This document shows positions 8,185-15,679 of a stretch of DNA of 43,369 nt, one piece after another (position 1 is the stretch's first letter; every line of letters begins with the position of its first letter). The DNA comes from Planctomycetaceae bacterium (lineage in GTDB: Bacteria > Planctomycetota > Planctomycetia > Pirellulales > Pirellulaceae). The notes beneath the pieces were generated by a model, which did not search any database, was not told where the DNA came from, and worked only from the letters and a program-made list of their open reading frames with translations. Both the position numbers and the translations under genes were made by a program. The stretch is taken from the NCBI GenBank assembly GCA_027487485.1, contig JAIYDN010000094.1:1-43369 (forward strand), read 5' to 3'.

Positions 8185-10835
8185 CGATCTCGAAGCCATT
8201 CTACGAAATCAGGATCATCCATCTTAGCGGCAGATCCCTCGCTTCTTCGACGTTCGAACTTCGGATCGGTGGGATCGAACGTGTCTTCCGGTTTAAAGAC
8301 GCGTGGGTCCACCGGCACATATTTGTAGGGTCGATAATCAGGTTGTGTTGTAAACATGTCCGACAGGTCCGTTGCTGTTGCGTCGAACAAATTGTTGGGC
8401 CCAAGATCAAACAGCCCATAAATCGACTTGATGATGCTCATGATCGATGTATGCTCGTGAGACACATAGGAACGTTTGGCCCACGGACTGATGCACAGCA
8501 CAAACGACCGGTGGCGATCGATGGAATCATTATCTCCACCGGAATCGTCCTGAGTCACAAAGATCGCCATCGATTTCCATTCAGGTTGGCTCGATAAATA
8601 AGCCACCATTTTCCCTAGGGCCAGATCGTTATCGGCCATGTAGCTTGCAACGTAGGGATAGCCCTTCGCTGCATTTGCTCCTGCACCATGATCGTTGCAC
8701 AGCGTGACATTCATGAACCTAGGAATCTTCCCGTCATGCTCCTTGCGATATTGTTCCAAATCTTCGACAAACCAATCGACCCGGGCGATGTCAGGTATGT
8801 TGGTGTTGTAGGCAGGATAGCCAAAACAAGTGTTGTCGTAGAGCACCTTAGGCATGGGGAAGTTGACCTGGGTGTAAGCACCTGTTCGATTTTCCATGGG
8901 GCCTTCGTCGTTGTCTGCAAACTCAAACCCTTCGCCATAATTTCGAAATGGAATTTCACCCCGGTGCAGATGTTCCCATAGTGACCCATTTTCCAAATAA
9001 TCCTCTGGAATCTGAGAACCGTTGGACGTGAAGGAAACGATGCGCCCCTTGGCTGATTCGCTTTTCTTGAATCCCCAACCCGAGTAAAAAACGCGAGTTG
9101 TCCAAAGGCTTGGATAGACTCCAACCAACCATCGATGCCCATCCCCAGACGCCTGAGGTTCCATGTAGAAATTGTCGGAGATGCTGAACTGTTCAGCCAA
9201 TCGAACGTGGTTTGGCATAATAGGCAACCTTTCCTCCTTGCCATTCTCTTTCAGCCATCCTTTCATTCCAAACTCGGCGTACTCCGGTTCGCTGGTCGAT
9301 CCTTTTAGTCCACCGAAGATTCCATCAAACGTGTGGTTTTCTTTAGTGATGAACACGACATGCTCAATCTCTTTGGGAAATGGATTCGAAGGGGTTTGAC
9401 TCGGAATCATACCGTTGTTTCGCAAAACGGTATCTAGCCCAGCTGGCAACGTTTTCAGGTCCACAACGCTGATCATGCCAGGCATTTCTTTCAATCCAAA
9501 TCGTTCGTCCTGTTCGGGACGTTTGTGCTTCGATCCGCGAGGACCTTGACCCAGGCCTTTTTGGCTTGAAATGAAAAGCTTGGTTTGGTCGGGAGATAGC
9601 TTGCAGGATGTTGGGAACCAACCCGTCGGTATCCAGTTCTCTACTTCGCCTGATGAAACATCCAATACAGCTATCGCATTCAAACCCGACGCGCATACGT
9701 ACAATTTTGTACCGTCGGCATTAAGAGCCATGCCTGTAGGGATAACACCCCTGAGCGTTGCCAGCAAGGGTTGTGGAGCAAGTTTGATGGTGCGTTGAAG
9801 TTCGAGCGTCTTAGGATCCAAAAGCTGGACTGTGTCATTGTTTGCATTGGTAACAAAAAGGGTTTTCTCGGAAAAAAGTAAGCCATTGGGGGAACTTCCA
9901 CCAATGGCCTTCCCTTGATCCGCAGGCGAATGAATGAGAATCCCTGTTTTGACTTTCGCTGAAACGGTAATCTTCAATGGATCCGATACGTCAAACATCC
10001 ATACGGAGTGGGCATCGGGAACCAAAGGATCGCCCAAACCTGGCACTTGTCTTCCCTCAAGTTCCACCCCGTTTTCCGATTCTACAGACGGAAATCCGAA
10101 CGCAGGAAAAGTGATCCCGCGCGGATTGCCATCACCTGCGGGAATTAGGGAGTAATCGAACACACCGATATTGGCCACATAAAGGCGCTTTCCATCGGAA
10201 GACAGAACCAGTGAAAAGGGCTCTCTTCCAGCAGGCACGTCCGCTATCACCTTTTTGTTTACTAGATCAAAAACGACGATGCGTTGCCGGGCTACGTCGG
10301 CACCGTAAACGAAACGTTCATCGGGCGATAACGCGATATCATTGATGTAAGCTTCTTCGTCCGCTTTGATGGAAATGATGGGTGCCTGGTCAAGTCGCTC
10401 GAATCGCTCCGAGGCCTTCCGATACCAATCTTTCGTTTCGAAAACCTGGATCCCGTGTCCTGCGTCTCCGCTGGAAAGGATCAGCTTCGAGCCGTCGGCG
10501 GTAAAGGCCCCGCAGAACGCTGCGCGGGTCCACGGAATTCGAAATGCGTTGGGGCGGGATCCATCATCCTGGCTTGGGTAAATCACGATCCCTGGATCGC
10601 ATAGTCCCACGATCAATTTGCCATCGGGGCTTGGAATAGCATTCCAAAGATCTTCACCGGTATACAAACGTTCCCCTAAAGAGGTAAGCAACCTACCATT
10701 CGGAAGTATGGTTGTTCCACCAGGCGCGATGGTTGCAAATTGACTGCCGGACGGAGATTGAAAGTTCATTTCTTGCGAGAATGCTATCCCGCAAGATGTA
10801 CAAGCCAAAACCAAAAGACAAAGTCGGTAGATCAT
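8181..10835 (-). CDS. Secreted beta-propeller + phosphoesterase (PF04185) fusion
   Basis: An 884-residue exported protein. A signal peptide (about residues 1-20, ending near AFSQ) precedes YVTN-like beta-propeller repeats (about 60-465, with recurring SPDGK, SSDGKRLYVAN, NADGTKLYV and SPDQTKLF blades). The C-terminal half (about 490-830) is a PF04185 phosphoesterase related to phospholipase C and acid phosphatases: ENHTFDG at 499-505, CNDHGAG at 713-719, TQDDSGGDND at 761-770, H775 and SHEHTS at 792-797 give the metal and catalytic residues expected of an alkaline-phosphatase-like fold. Its probable job is hydrolysis of phosphate esters outside the cytoplasm, with the propeller as binding scaffold. 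It begins 10 bases after the purple-acid-phosphatase-like gene and is likely in one operon with it. Its stop overlaps that of the converging gene. Confidence 0.87.
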   Translation of the reverse strand: MIYRLCLLVLACTSCGIAFSQEMNFQSPSGSQFATIAPGGTTILPNGRLLTSLGERLYTGEDLWNAIPSPDGKLIVGLCDPGIVIYPSQDDGSRPNAFRIPWTRAAFCGAFTADGSKLILSSGDAGHGIQVFETKDWYRKASERFERLDQAPIISIKADEEAYINDIALSPDERFVYGADVARQRIVVFDLVNKKVIADVPAGREPFSLVLSSDGKRLYVANIGVFDYSLIPAGDGNPRGITFPAFGFPSVESENGVELEGRQVPGLGDPLVPDAHSVWMFDVSDPLKITVSAKVKTGILIHSPADQGKAIGGSSPNGLLFSEKTLFVTNANNDTVQLLDPKTLELQRTIKLAPQPLLATLRGVIPTGMALNADGTKLYVCASGLNAIAVLDVSSGEVENWIPTGWFPTSCKLSPDQTKLFISSQKGLGQGPRGSKHKRPEQDERFGLKEMPGMISVVDLKTLPAGLDTVLRNNGMIPSQTPSNPFPKEIEHVVFITKENHTFDGIFGGLKGSTSEPEYAEFGMKGWLKENGKEERLPIMPNHVRLAEQFSISDNFYMEPQASGDGHRWLVGVYPSLWTTRVFYSGWGFKKSESAKGRIVSFTSNGSQIPEDYLENGSLWEHLHRGEIPFRNYGEGFEFADNDEGPMENRTGAYTQVNFPMPKVLYDNTCFGYPAYNTNIPDIARVDWFVEDLEQYRKEHDGKIPRFMNVTLCNDHGAGANAAKGYPYVASYMADNDLALGKMVAYLSSQPEWKSMAIFVTQDDSGGDNDSIDRHRSFVLCISPWAKRSYVSHEHTSIMSIIKSIYGLFDLGPNNLFDATATDLSDMFTTQPDYRPYKYVPVDPRVFKPEDTFDPTDPKFERRRSEGSAAKMDDPDFVEWLRDR

Positions 10836-10845
10836 AGGGCGAGCA

Positions 10846-12756
10846 TTAGGGAGCTTGAGTTGGTTTGCGCAAAGTTACGGTATCAAAAAGTCGACCTTCC
10901 AGATCGTAGCTTTTCAATTCCAGTGTTTTTCCATTGACGGCGACAAAAACAAAGTGATGCCCTCGCTTGACATTGTTCTGAAACGGAGGCCGAATCGGTC
11001 CGGCTTGTTCCAGACCACCACCACCACCACCAGCCACCACATACACCGTACCGTTAGTCTCCGTAGGAGTGCCATCGACGATAGGCCAGGTGCGTTCGTA
11101 AGAGTGGATATGACCATTCCAAACAACATCAATTGCGTAACGGTCGAACAGTTTCGTCAGCGGCCGGATGCGCATGTCGCCCCAGGTGCTTTTTCCCTTC
11201 CATAGGTTGCCATAATCGTCTTCGTCGGACGAGTACGAAGGATGATGGTAGCTAACAAACTTCCAAACAACGTCGGATTCGCCAGCCTGTTCTTTCTTTT
11301 GCAATTCCTGTAATTGCTTTTCCAGCCACAGATACTGTTCGCTTTCTGGATCCACTTTCTTGTTGGAGTCCAGCATGAAGAACATTGCATTACCATACTG
11401 AAACGAGTAATAGTATTCGGGAGGTGGAAGGTCCATGTAACGGTAATAGTGATCTGCGTTTCGCTCGTGATTGCCAAGCACCGGATAGAATGGTACTCGA
11501 CTGAACAAGGGATTCATGGAAGCAAAGAATTCGTTGACCCATTGGTTTTTGACTGGTCCGTCGTCCACTAGGTCTCCTGGAATGACCATAAAGTTGGGTC
11601 TGAGCGCCCATATCAGGCCGGCTAGTTTTCCGTTCACGGTTGGATTGCCTTGGGTGTCACCGGTTACTGCAAATGCAAAGGGTGTCTTCGGCATCGAAAC
11701 GGTTTGGAACGAACTCACGTCGGTTCGTATATTGCCTTCTTTTCCTTCCTCTTCGACAACCACCTGGTAATAATAGCCGGTTTCCGGCTTTAATCCTGTC
11801 AGTGTTGCTGTATGCAGCAGTCGATCATCGCTGACCGCAAGAACGGTATCCGTGAACTTGCTGGTTTCGCCGAACCGAACCGAAACCTTGGAAGGGTGAT
11901 TGACTTCACACATTACCCGGATGGTGTCTTTGGTCGCGAATTGCAAGTAGGGTTTAATCAGGAACTGAAATTCTTTCGATGGGTCTAACTTGGCTGGCAA
12001 TGAAACCCATTGTTTTTGATGTTCGAAATCATGAGTGATCCAGGCGGGCTTTGCCGCGAGATCATAAATCACAACTTGGCCAAGCCGTCCTCTCAGGGGA
12101 AACGATTCGTTTTGGTCAAGATAGGCACCGATGGCTAGCTTGGCGTCGGAAGGGTAATTGATCTTGCCGCTTTGCTCAGCCGACTCACCGTCCAATTGCC
12201 CATTGACCCATAGTTGCATCGACGTACCGTCGTAAACACCGCAGATGTGATACCATTTGCCTGGTTCAATGGGGGTTTTCCCTGAAAGATATGTCAGTTT
12301 GCCATCGCCATCGTTAGCCCCTTCGCTGGACAGGGCGAACGAAAAGTTCTTTTCGTTGTACCCCAGCACCCATCCAGTCTCAGCGTTTCCGTTGTCTTGG
12401 AAGGCGGATACAATTCCTCCGTTGGGAAGGAGTTCGTCGACACTGACCCAAGCAGAAACCGTAAGTGCATTGCTGGGGAGAATGGGAAGTACCTTCTTCC
12501 AGTTATCTGCTGAAACGAAAATGTTTTCGATTCCGTCCAGTCGTAGGCAATTGAGTTTCCCTACTTTTTCACTTCGAAGAGAGCCCGCACAAGACAAGTT
12601 GGGTCCTGATTGTGACCTTAAGACTTCGCCGTCCAAGAACGCTTCGTCGAATAGCCAGCAAGCACGAGGGTCCGGACCTTCGTGTGCGTGCACCCGAGTC
12701 AAGCTTAAGAACAGCCCAAAGGGAAGAAGGAACGTAGCAAGTAAACTTCGGAACAT
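10846..12756 (-). CDS. LamG-domain purple-acid-phosphatase-like metallophosphoesterase
   Basis: 636 residues from the chosen ATG at 12756, which gives a clean signal peptide (FRSLLATFLLPFGLFLSL..VHAHE). An upstream ATG at 12816 would place 20 odd residues before it. Domains in order: a LamG/concanavalin-like domain (about 95-250, with LTVSAWV, GKWYHICGVYDG and LWVNGQLDG), an Ig/FN3-like purple acid phosphatase N-domain (about 265-355), and a calcineurin-type metallophosphoesterase (about 358-600). Metal ligands are visible as GDTQG (D367), GDLVDDG (D395), GNHE (N429-H430), YHHPSY (H504) and GHIHSYER (H549, H551). It should hydrolyse phosphate monoesters or diesters outside the cytoplasm, and the LamG domain may bind glycans. 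Co-directional with the phosphoesterase downstream, separated by 10 bases. Confidence 0.87.
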   Translation of the reverse strand: MFRSLLATFLLPFGLFLSLTRVHAHEGPDPRACWLFDEAFLDGEVLRSQSGPNLSCAGSLRSEKVGKLNCLRLDGIENIFVSADNWKKVLPILPSNALTVSAWVSVDELLPNGGIVSAFQDNGNAETGWVLGYNEKNFSFALSSEGANDGDGKLTYLSGKTPIEPGKWYHICGVYDGTSMQLWVNGQLDGESAEQSGKINYPSDAKLAIGAYLDQNESFPLRGRLGQVVIYDLAAKPAWITHDFEHQKQWVSLPAKLDPSKEFQFLIKPYLQFATKDTIRVMCEVNHPSKVSVRFGETSKFTDTVLAVSDDRLLHTATLTGLKPETGYYYQVVVEEEGKEGNIRTDVSSFQTVSMPKTPFAFAVTGDTQGNPTVNGKLAGLIWALRPNFMVIPGDLVDDGPVKNQWVNEFFASMNPLFSRVPFYPVLGNHERNADHYYRYMDLPPPEYYYSFQYGNAMFFMLDSNKKVDPESEQYLWLEKQLQELQKKEQAGESDVVWKFVSYHHPSYSSDEDDYGNLWKGKSTWGDMRIRPLTKLFDRYAIDVVWNGHIHSYERTWPIVDGTPTETNGTVYVVAGGGGGGLEQAGPIRPPFQNNVKRGHHFVFVAVNGKTLELKSYDLEGRLFDTVTLRKPTQAP

Positions 12757-12890
12757 GAGGTCTTTACCGGTTGGGGGCAAATTGGAATCGATCACAAGCG
12801 AGGGCAGAAACGTCATCGCCGGAATAGCGTAGAAAAGGCACGTACTTGTCAGAGGAAAGTAATGCTAGTGGAGAGTGCCGTCGGCACGTT

Positions 12891-12940
12891 CGACAGACGG
12901 ACTATTCTTAGATTGGTAAATCCAGAATTGCCGTCTGCCG
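12891..12940. other. Long imperfect hairpin downstream of the DUF1559 gene
   Basis: CAGACGG at 12894-12900 pairs with CCGTCTG at 12931-12937. Inside, ATTCT pairs with AGAAT and GATT pairs with AATC around a GGTA loop, giving about 16 paired positions in three segments, with two more pairs at the outside. It begins about 30 bases past the DUF1559 stop on the reverse strand. There is no U-run on that side, so it is either a factor-dependent or stabilising 3' structure or a REP-like repeat. Confidence 0.5.
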
Positions 12941-12970
12941 ATCACGTCAGATAGTTGGCGAACTGTTGAA

Positions 12971-14065
12971 TTACTCGGCAGACGAGTTTGTCTCGCCACC
13001 GTTTCGTGTTCCCATTGCACTGTAGATCACTGGATCAATCGACTGCGCTATCGTGCGAACCGAACCGTCAGCAAGGCCAAAGTTGGCCATTCCAGTGTGA
13101 TTGCTACCAAAGCTGATTTCGTAGGCAGCAAATGCAGCGGTGCCAGGGGCGACAGGCTTGAGATTCATTCCCACGCCCGTTGATCCCAAATGCTCGGACA
13201 TGTCCCCTTGGTTGTTGGTGTCCAAATCATCTCCACCGAATGGCCAATGGTCCTTTCGACCGAAATTGGGTTGGTTGTTTTCACGAACAACACCCATGTC
13301 TGGAAGAACTCGTAGGTCGGGCTCTGCTTCGCCGATGGCGATGGTGTTGGAAGTACCATCAAGGATGGATGCGATAGTGACTCCGACCGTACCATAGGAT
13401 TTGTCATTGAACTTAATTCGCTGGTGAGCGATTCTGTTAACAAATACGCCATCCAAATCATGGATAATTTCAGTCGCTCCAGAACCACCCCACGGAGCGT
13501 TGGCGACTTGCCGACGACGATCCACAGTAATCTTGCCCGAGACGCAACCGAGATAGTTGGCGGGGGCTCTACGCTGGACAATCCAGTTGTCTCCCGATAT
13601 GTCCGCAGCGGAGTTTGGGAAAGCCGTTGATGGGCACCGGAACATCGGCAACTGCAATTCGCACACCCATAGATTTTGGAAGAATCGATATCGAGTTGGG
13701 TTGTCTTTGGCAGCTTGTCCCGGAATGCCAGGCAGGCCAATGGCCCATTGGTAATTCCCAGCGCCGTCTTCCTGAAAAGTCATTGCCTGATAAGCAGCGT
13801 TCTGCTCCAAGTAGGGCAACAGCAAAGCCGACCAAGCTGTTCCAACTTCAAACTCGGCACCCATCGGGAAACCCTTGGTAGCCGATTCAAAATTGTGGGT
13901 CGCCAGCATCAGTTGCTTGACGTTGTTTTGACATTGCATTCGTCGAGCAGCTTCGCGTGCTGCTTGTACCGCTGGCAGAAGTAAACCCACCAAGATTCCG
14001 ATAATGGCAATCACAACCAATAGCTCTACCAACGTAAAGCCGCTTCTCTTCAACCTAAAATTCAT
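12971..14065 (-). CDS. DUF1559 family protein with prepilin-type N-terminus (PF07596)
   Basis: 364 residues. The N-terminus [19 protein letters not shown] is a type IV pilin-like cleavage/methylation signal with a hydrophobic helix, followed by [17 protein letters not shown]. The C-terminus carries [12 protein letters not shown], the H-X9-DG motif that defines the planctomycete DUF1559/SBP_bac_10 family. Members are abundant in planctomycetes and are thought to be pseudopilin-like envelope proteins; no biochemical function is established. GAGGAG lies a few bases before the ATG, so the start is secure. It is 26 bases downstream of a small lipoprotein, an arrangement that recurs in this phylum, and the two are probably co-transcribed. 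Confidence 0.92.
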   Translation of the reverse strand: MNFRLKRSGFTLVELLVVIAIIGILVGLLLPAVQAAREAARRMQCQNNVKQLMLATHNFESATKGFPMGAEFEVGTAWSALLLPYLEQNAAYQAMTFQEDGAGNYQWAIGLPGIPGQAAKDNPTRYRFFQNLWVCELQLPMFRCPSTAFPNSAADISGDNWIVQRRAPANYLGCVSGKITVDRRRQVANAPWGGSGATEIIHDLDGVFVNRIAHQRIKFNDKSYGTVGVTIASILDGTSNTIAIGEAEPDLRVLPDMGVVRENNQPNFGRKDHWPFGGDDLDTNNQGDMSEHLGSTGVGMNLKPVAPGTAAFAAYEISFGSNHTGMANFGLADGSVRTIAQSIDPVIYSAMGTRNGGETNSSAE

Positions 14066-14091
14066 AATGGCTCCTCAATCGAATGGAAAAA

Positions 14092-14553
14092 TTACTTCGT
14101 TTTGACATCAATGTCGAAAACGTTCTTGCCTGTATCACTGGTGACTACGACTCGTTCCGGAGTCGTACTAGGTGCTTCGTAAATATCTGGAAAGCGATTG
14201 ATCACTCCGCCTGGGACTTCACTTGGCTTGGTATCAATTCCGAGCGATTGTCCGGACGCATTGACCCAGGCAACCAGGGTCACTTTGTACTTACCGGCCC
14301 AAATACCTTGATCGCCTTGTGGGTGTTGGACCGTGAAATGTCCGGCTGCATCGGTTACACCAAAACCGAAGCCGTGGCGGTTGGAATCAAATAACTCGGT
14401 ATCCGGAAAGAAGCCAACTTTGCAGTTCTCTACGGGCTTGCCATCCAGTTTGATTGTCCCCTGCGCAGACTGCATGGGTGGAGGCCCACAACCAATAGCG
14501 GAAGCCAAAACAAACAAAGTCAAACAACAAACAAACCACCTGCAACCAGCCAT
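14092..14553 (-). CDS. Small lipoprotein, carboxypeptidase-regulatory-like/transthyretin-like fold
   Basis: 153 residues. An AGGAG (complement of 14564-14568) is 10 nt before the ATG at 14553, while the ATG at 14562 is too close to it, so I use 14553. The N-terminus has basic and hydrophobic segments, then ASAIGC with Cys22 as the likely lipidated residue. The mature part begins GTIKLDGKPVENCKVGFFP and contains VTDAAGHFTV and AGKYKVTLVAW, typical of the small carboxypeptidase-regulatory-like beta-sandwich lipoproteins found beside DUF1559 genes in planctomycetes. It probably sits in the envelope as a partner of the pseudopilin-like neighbour; function is unknown. Confidence 0.8.
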   Translation of the reverse strand: MAGCRWFVCCLTLFVLASAIGCGPPPMQSAQGTIKLDGKPVENCKVGFFPDTELFDSNRHGFGFGVTDAAGHFTVQHPQGDQGIWAGKYKVTLVAWVNASGQSLGIDTKPSEVPGGVINRFPDIYEAPSTTPERVVVTSDTGKNVFDIDVKTK

Positions 14554-14890
14554 CGCAAACATTCTCCTGGACAACGGACTATCCCTTCCTGCGGGGTTCA
14601 TAACGCCTTTGAGCTCGAACCCATTTGCATCTTTACATCCCCGTTTCAACGGTTGACCATTGTTACAGCCGAGGTCAAAATTGATCGACGAAAATGATGA
14701 AGTTCGTGTTATGAATTGATGTGCGATTCTGGAAGACAAAGAGGGCTAACGGGTTTGTGATCATCCCATCGAGAATCCGGTCGTCTCTAGACTAAACTTC
14801 ATAAACGTTCTAGTATGCCCAAACCTTTTCTACGGATAGCTGCAAGTAATCTGTCCGAAGCAAATGAGTTCAACCAGCGTTGGTTTTTAA
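14554..14890. other. Divergent intergenic region between the lipoprotein and DUF2071 genes
   Basis: About 337 bases with no gene I can support. It must contain promoters for both directions, but no convincing -35/-10 pair was found. An inverted repeat TTGACC-N14-GGTCAA (14652-14657 and 14672-14677) could be a regulator site for the lipoprotein/DUF1559 pair, though six-base arms are weak evidence. Confidence 0.4.
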
Positions 14891-15622
14891 ATGACTTACT
14901 TGAGTGATCGCACTTGGCCGTTGCCAAAGTACCCCTGGGTTATGCGTATGACTTGGTCTGAACTTCTATTCGCACATTGGCAGGTCGATCCTAAGCTGAT
15001 TATGCCCCTGCTACCGAAGCAACTGACGTTAGACACTCGAGACGGAAACGCTTGGGTTGGGGTCGTTCCTTTTTTGATGTCGAACATTGCCCCCAGATGC
15101 TGCCCGCCCATACCGAAACTCAGTCGGTTCTTAGAATTGAATGTTCGTACTTATGTGATCCATGAAGGCAAGCCTGGAGTTTGGTTCTTTTCGCTCGACG
15201 CAGAAAACCCGGTCGCTGTCAGGGTTGCAAGGGCGACATTCAACTTGCCGTACATGGATGCGACCATGTCCTTGGGTAAGGATGAGGATGGTGCGGTTTT
15301 GTATCGAAGCACCAGAACGCATCGGGGGGAACCGCCGGCGAATTTAGATGCAAGCTACAAGGAGGTTGGTCACCCTTTTTTTGCAAAGCCGGGTACACTT
15401 GAGTATTGGCTGACGGCTCGATATTGCCTTTATTCTGCCGATCGCAAGAATCGTTTGTATCGAGGCGAGATAGACCATCCGCCATGGGCACTTTCGTCGG
15501 CAACATGGGAAACCAGGGAGAATTCCATGGGGGCTCCCTTGGGTTTGGATTTGAAAAGCGATCCGCATCTGCTTTCTGCTCAGCCGATTACCGTTCGCGC
15601 GTGGCCAGCTACGCGTTGTTGA
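14891..15622 (+). CDS. DUF2071 family protein (YqjF-like)
   Basis: 243 residues matching the YqjF/DUF2071 family (PF09844). Recognisable features are the opening MTWSELLFAHWQVDP, then LLPKQLTLDTRDGNAWVGVVPF, NVRTYVIHEGKPGVWFFSLDAE and the ATFNLPYM segment. The domain resembles an acetoacetate-decarboxylase-like beta-fold, but no reaction is established for the family. There is no signal peptide, so it is probably cytoplasmic. The ATG at 14891 has no obvious Shine-Dalgarno. It ends 57 bases before the SDR-membrane fusion gene on the same strand and is probably transcribed with it. DUF2071 and SDR-DUF2867 genes being neighbours suggests related small-molecule or lipid metabolism, which is inference. 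Confidence 0.85.
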   Translation: MTYLSDRTWPLPKYPWVMRMTWSELLFAHWQVDPKLIMPLLPKQLTLDTRDGNAWVGVVPFLMSNIAPRCCPPIPKLSRFLELNVRTYVIHEGKPGVWFFSLDAENPVAVRVARATFNLPYMDATMSLGKDEDGAVLYRSTRTHRGEPPANLDASYKEVGHPFFAKPGTLEYWLTARYCLYSADRKNRLYRGEIDHPPWALSSATWETRENSMGAPLGLDLKSDPHLLSAQPITVRAWPATRC

Positions 15623-15679
15623 TCTCAGGTCGTTTTGCATGATGAACGGGTTTTGCAAACATTTACAGTTGGAGTTGGA

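Noticed and set aside
12875-12887. GTGCCGTCGGCAC palindrome as a terminator
   Set aside because: The usable stem is only five pairs with a three-base loop and no U-run; kept only as a note beside the larger hairpin.
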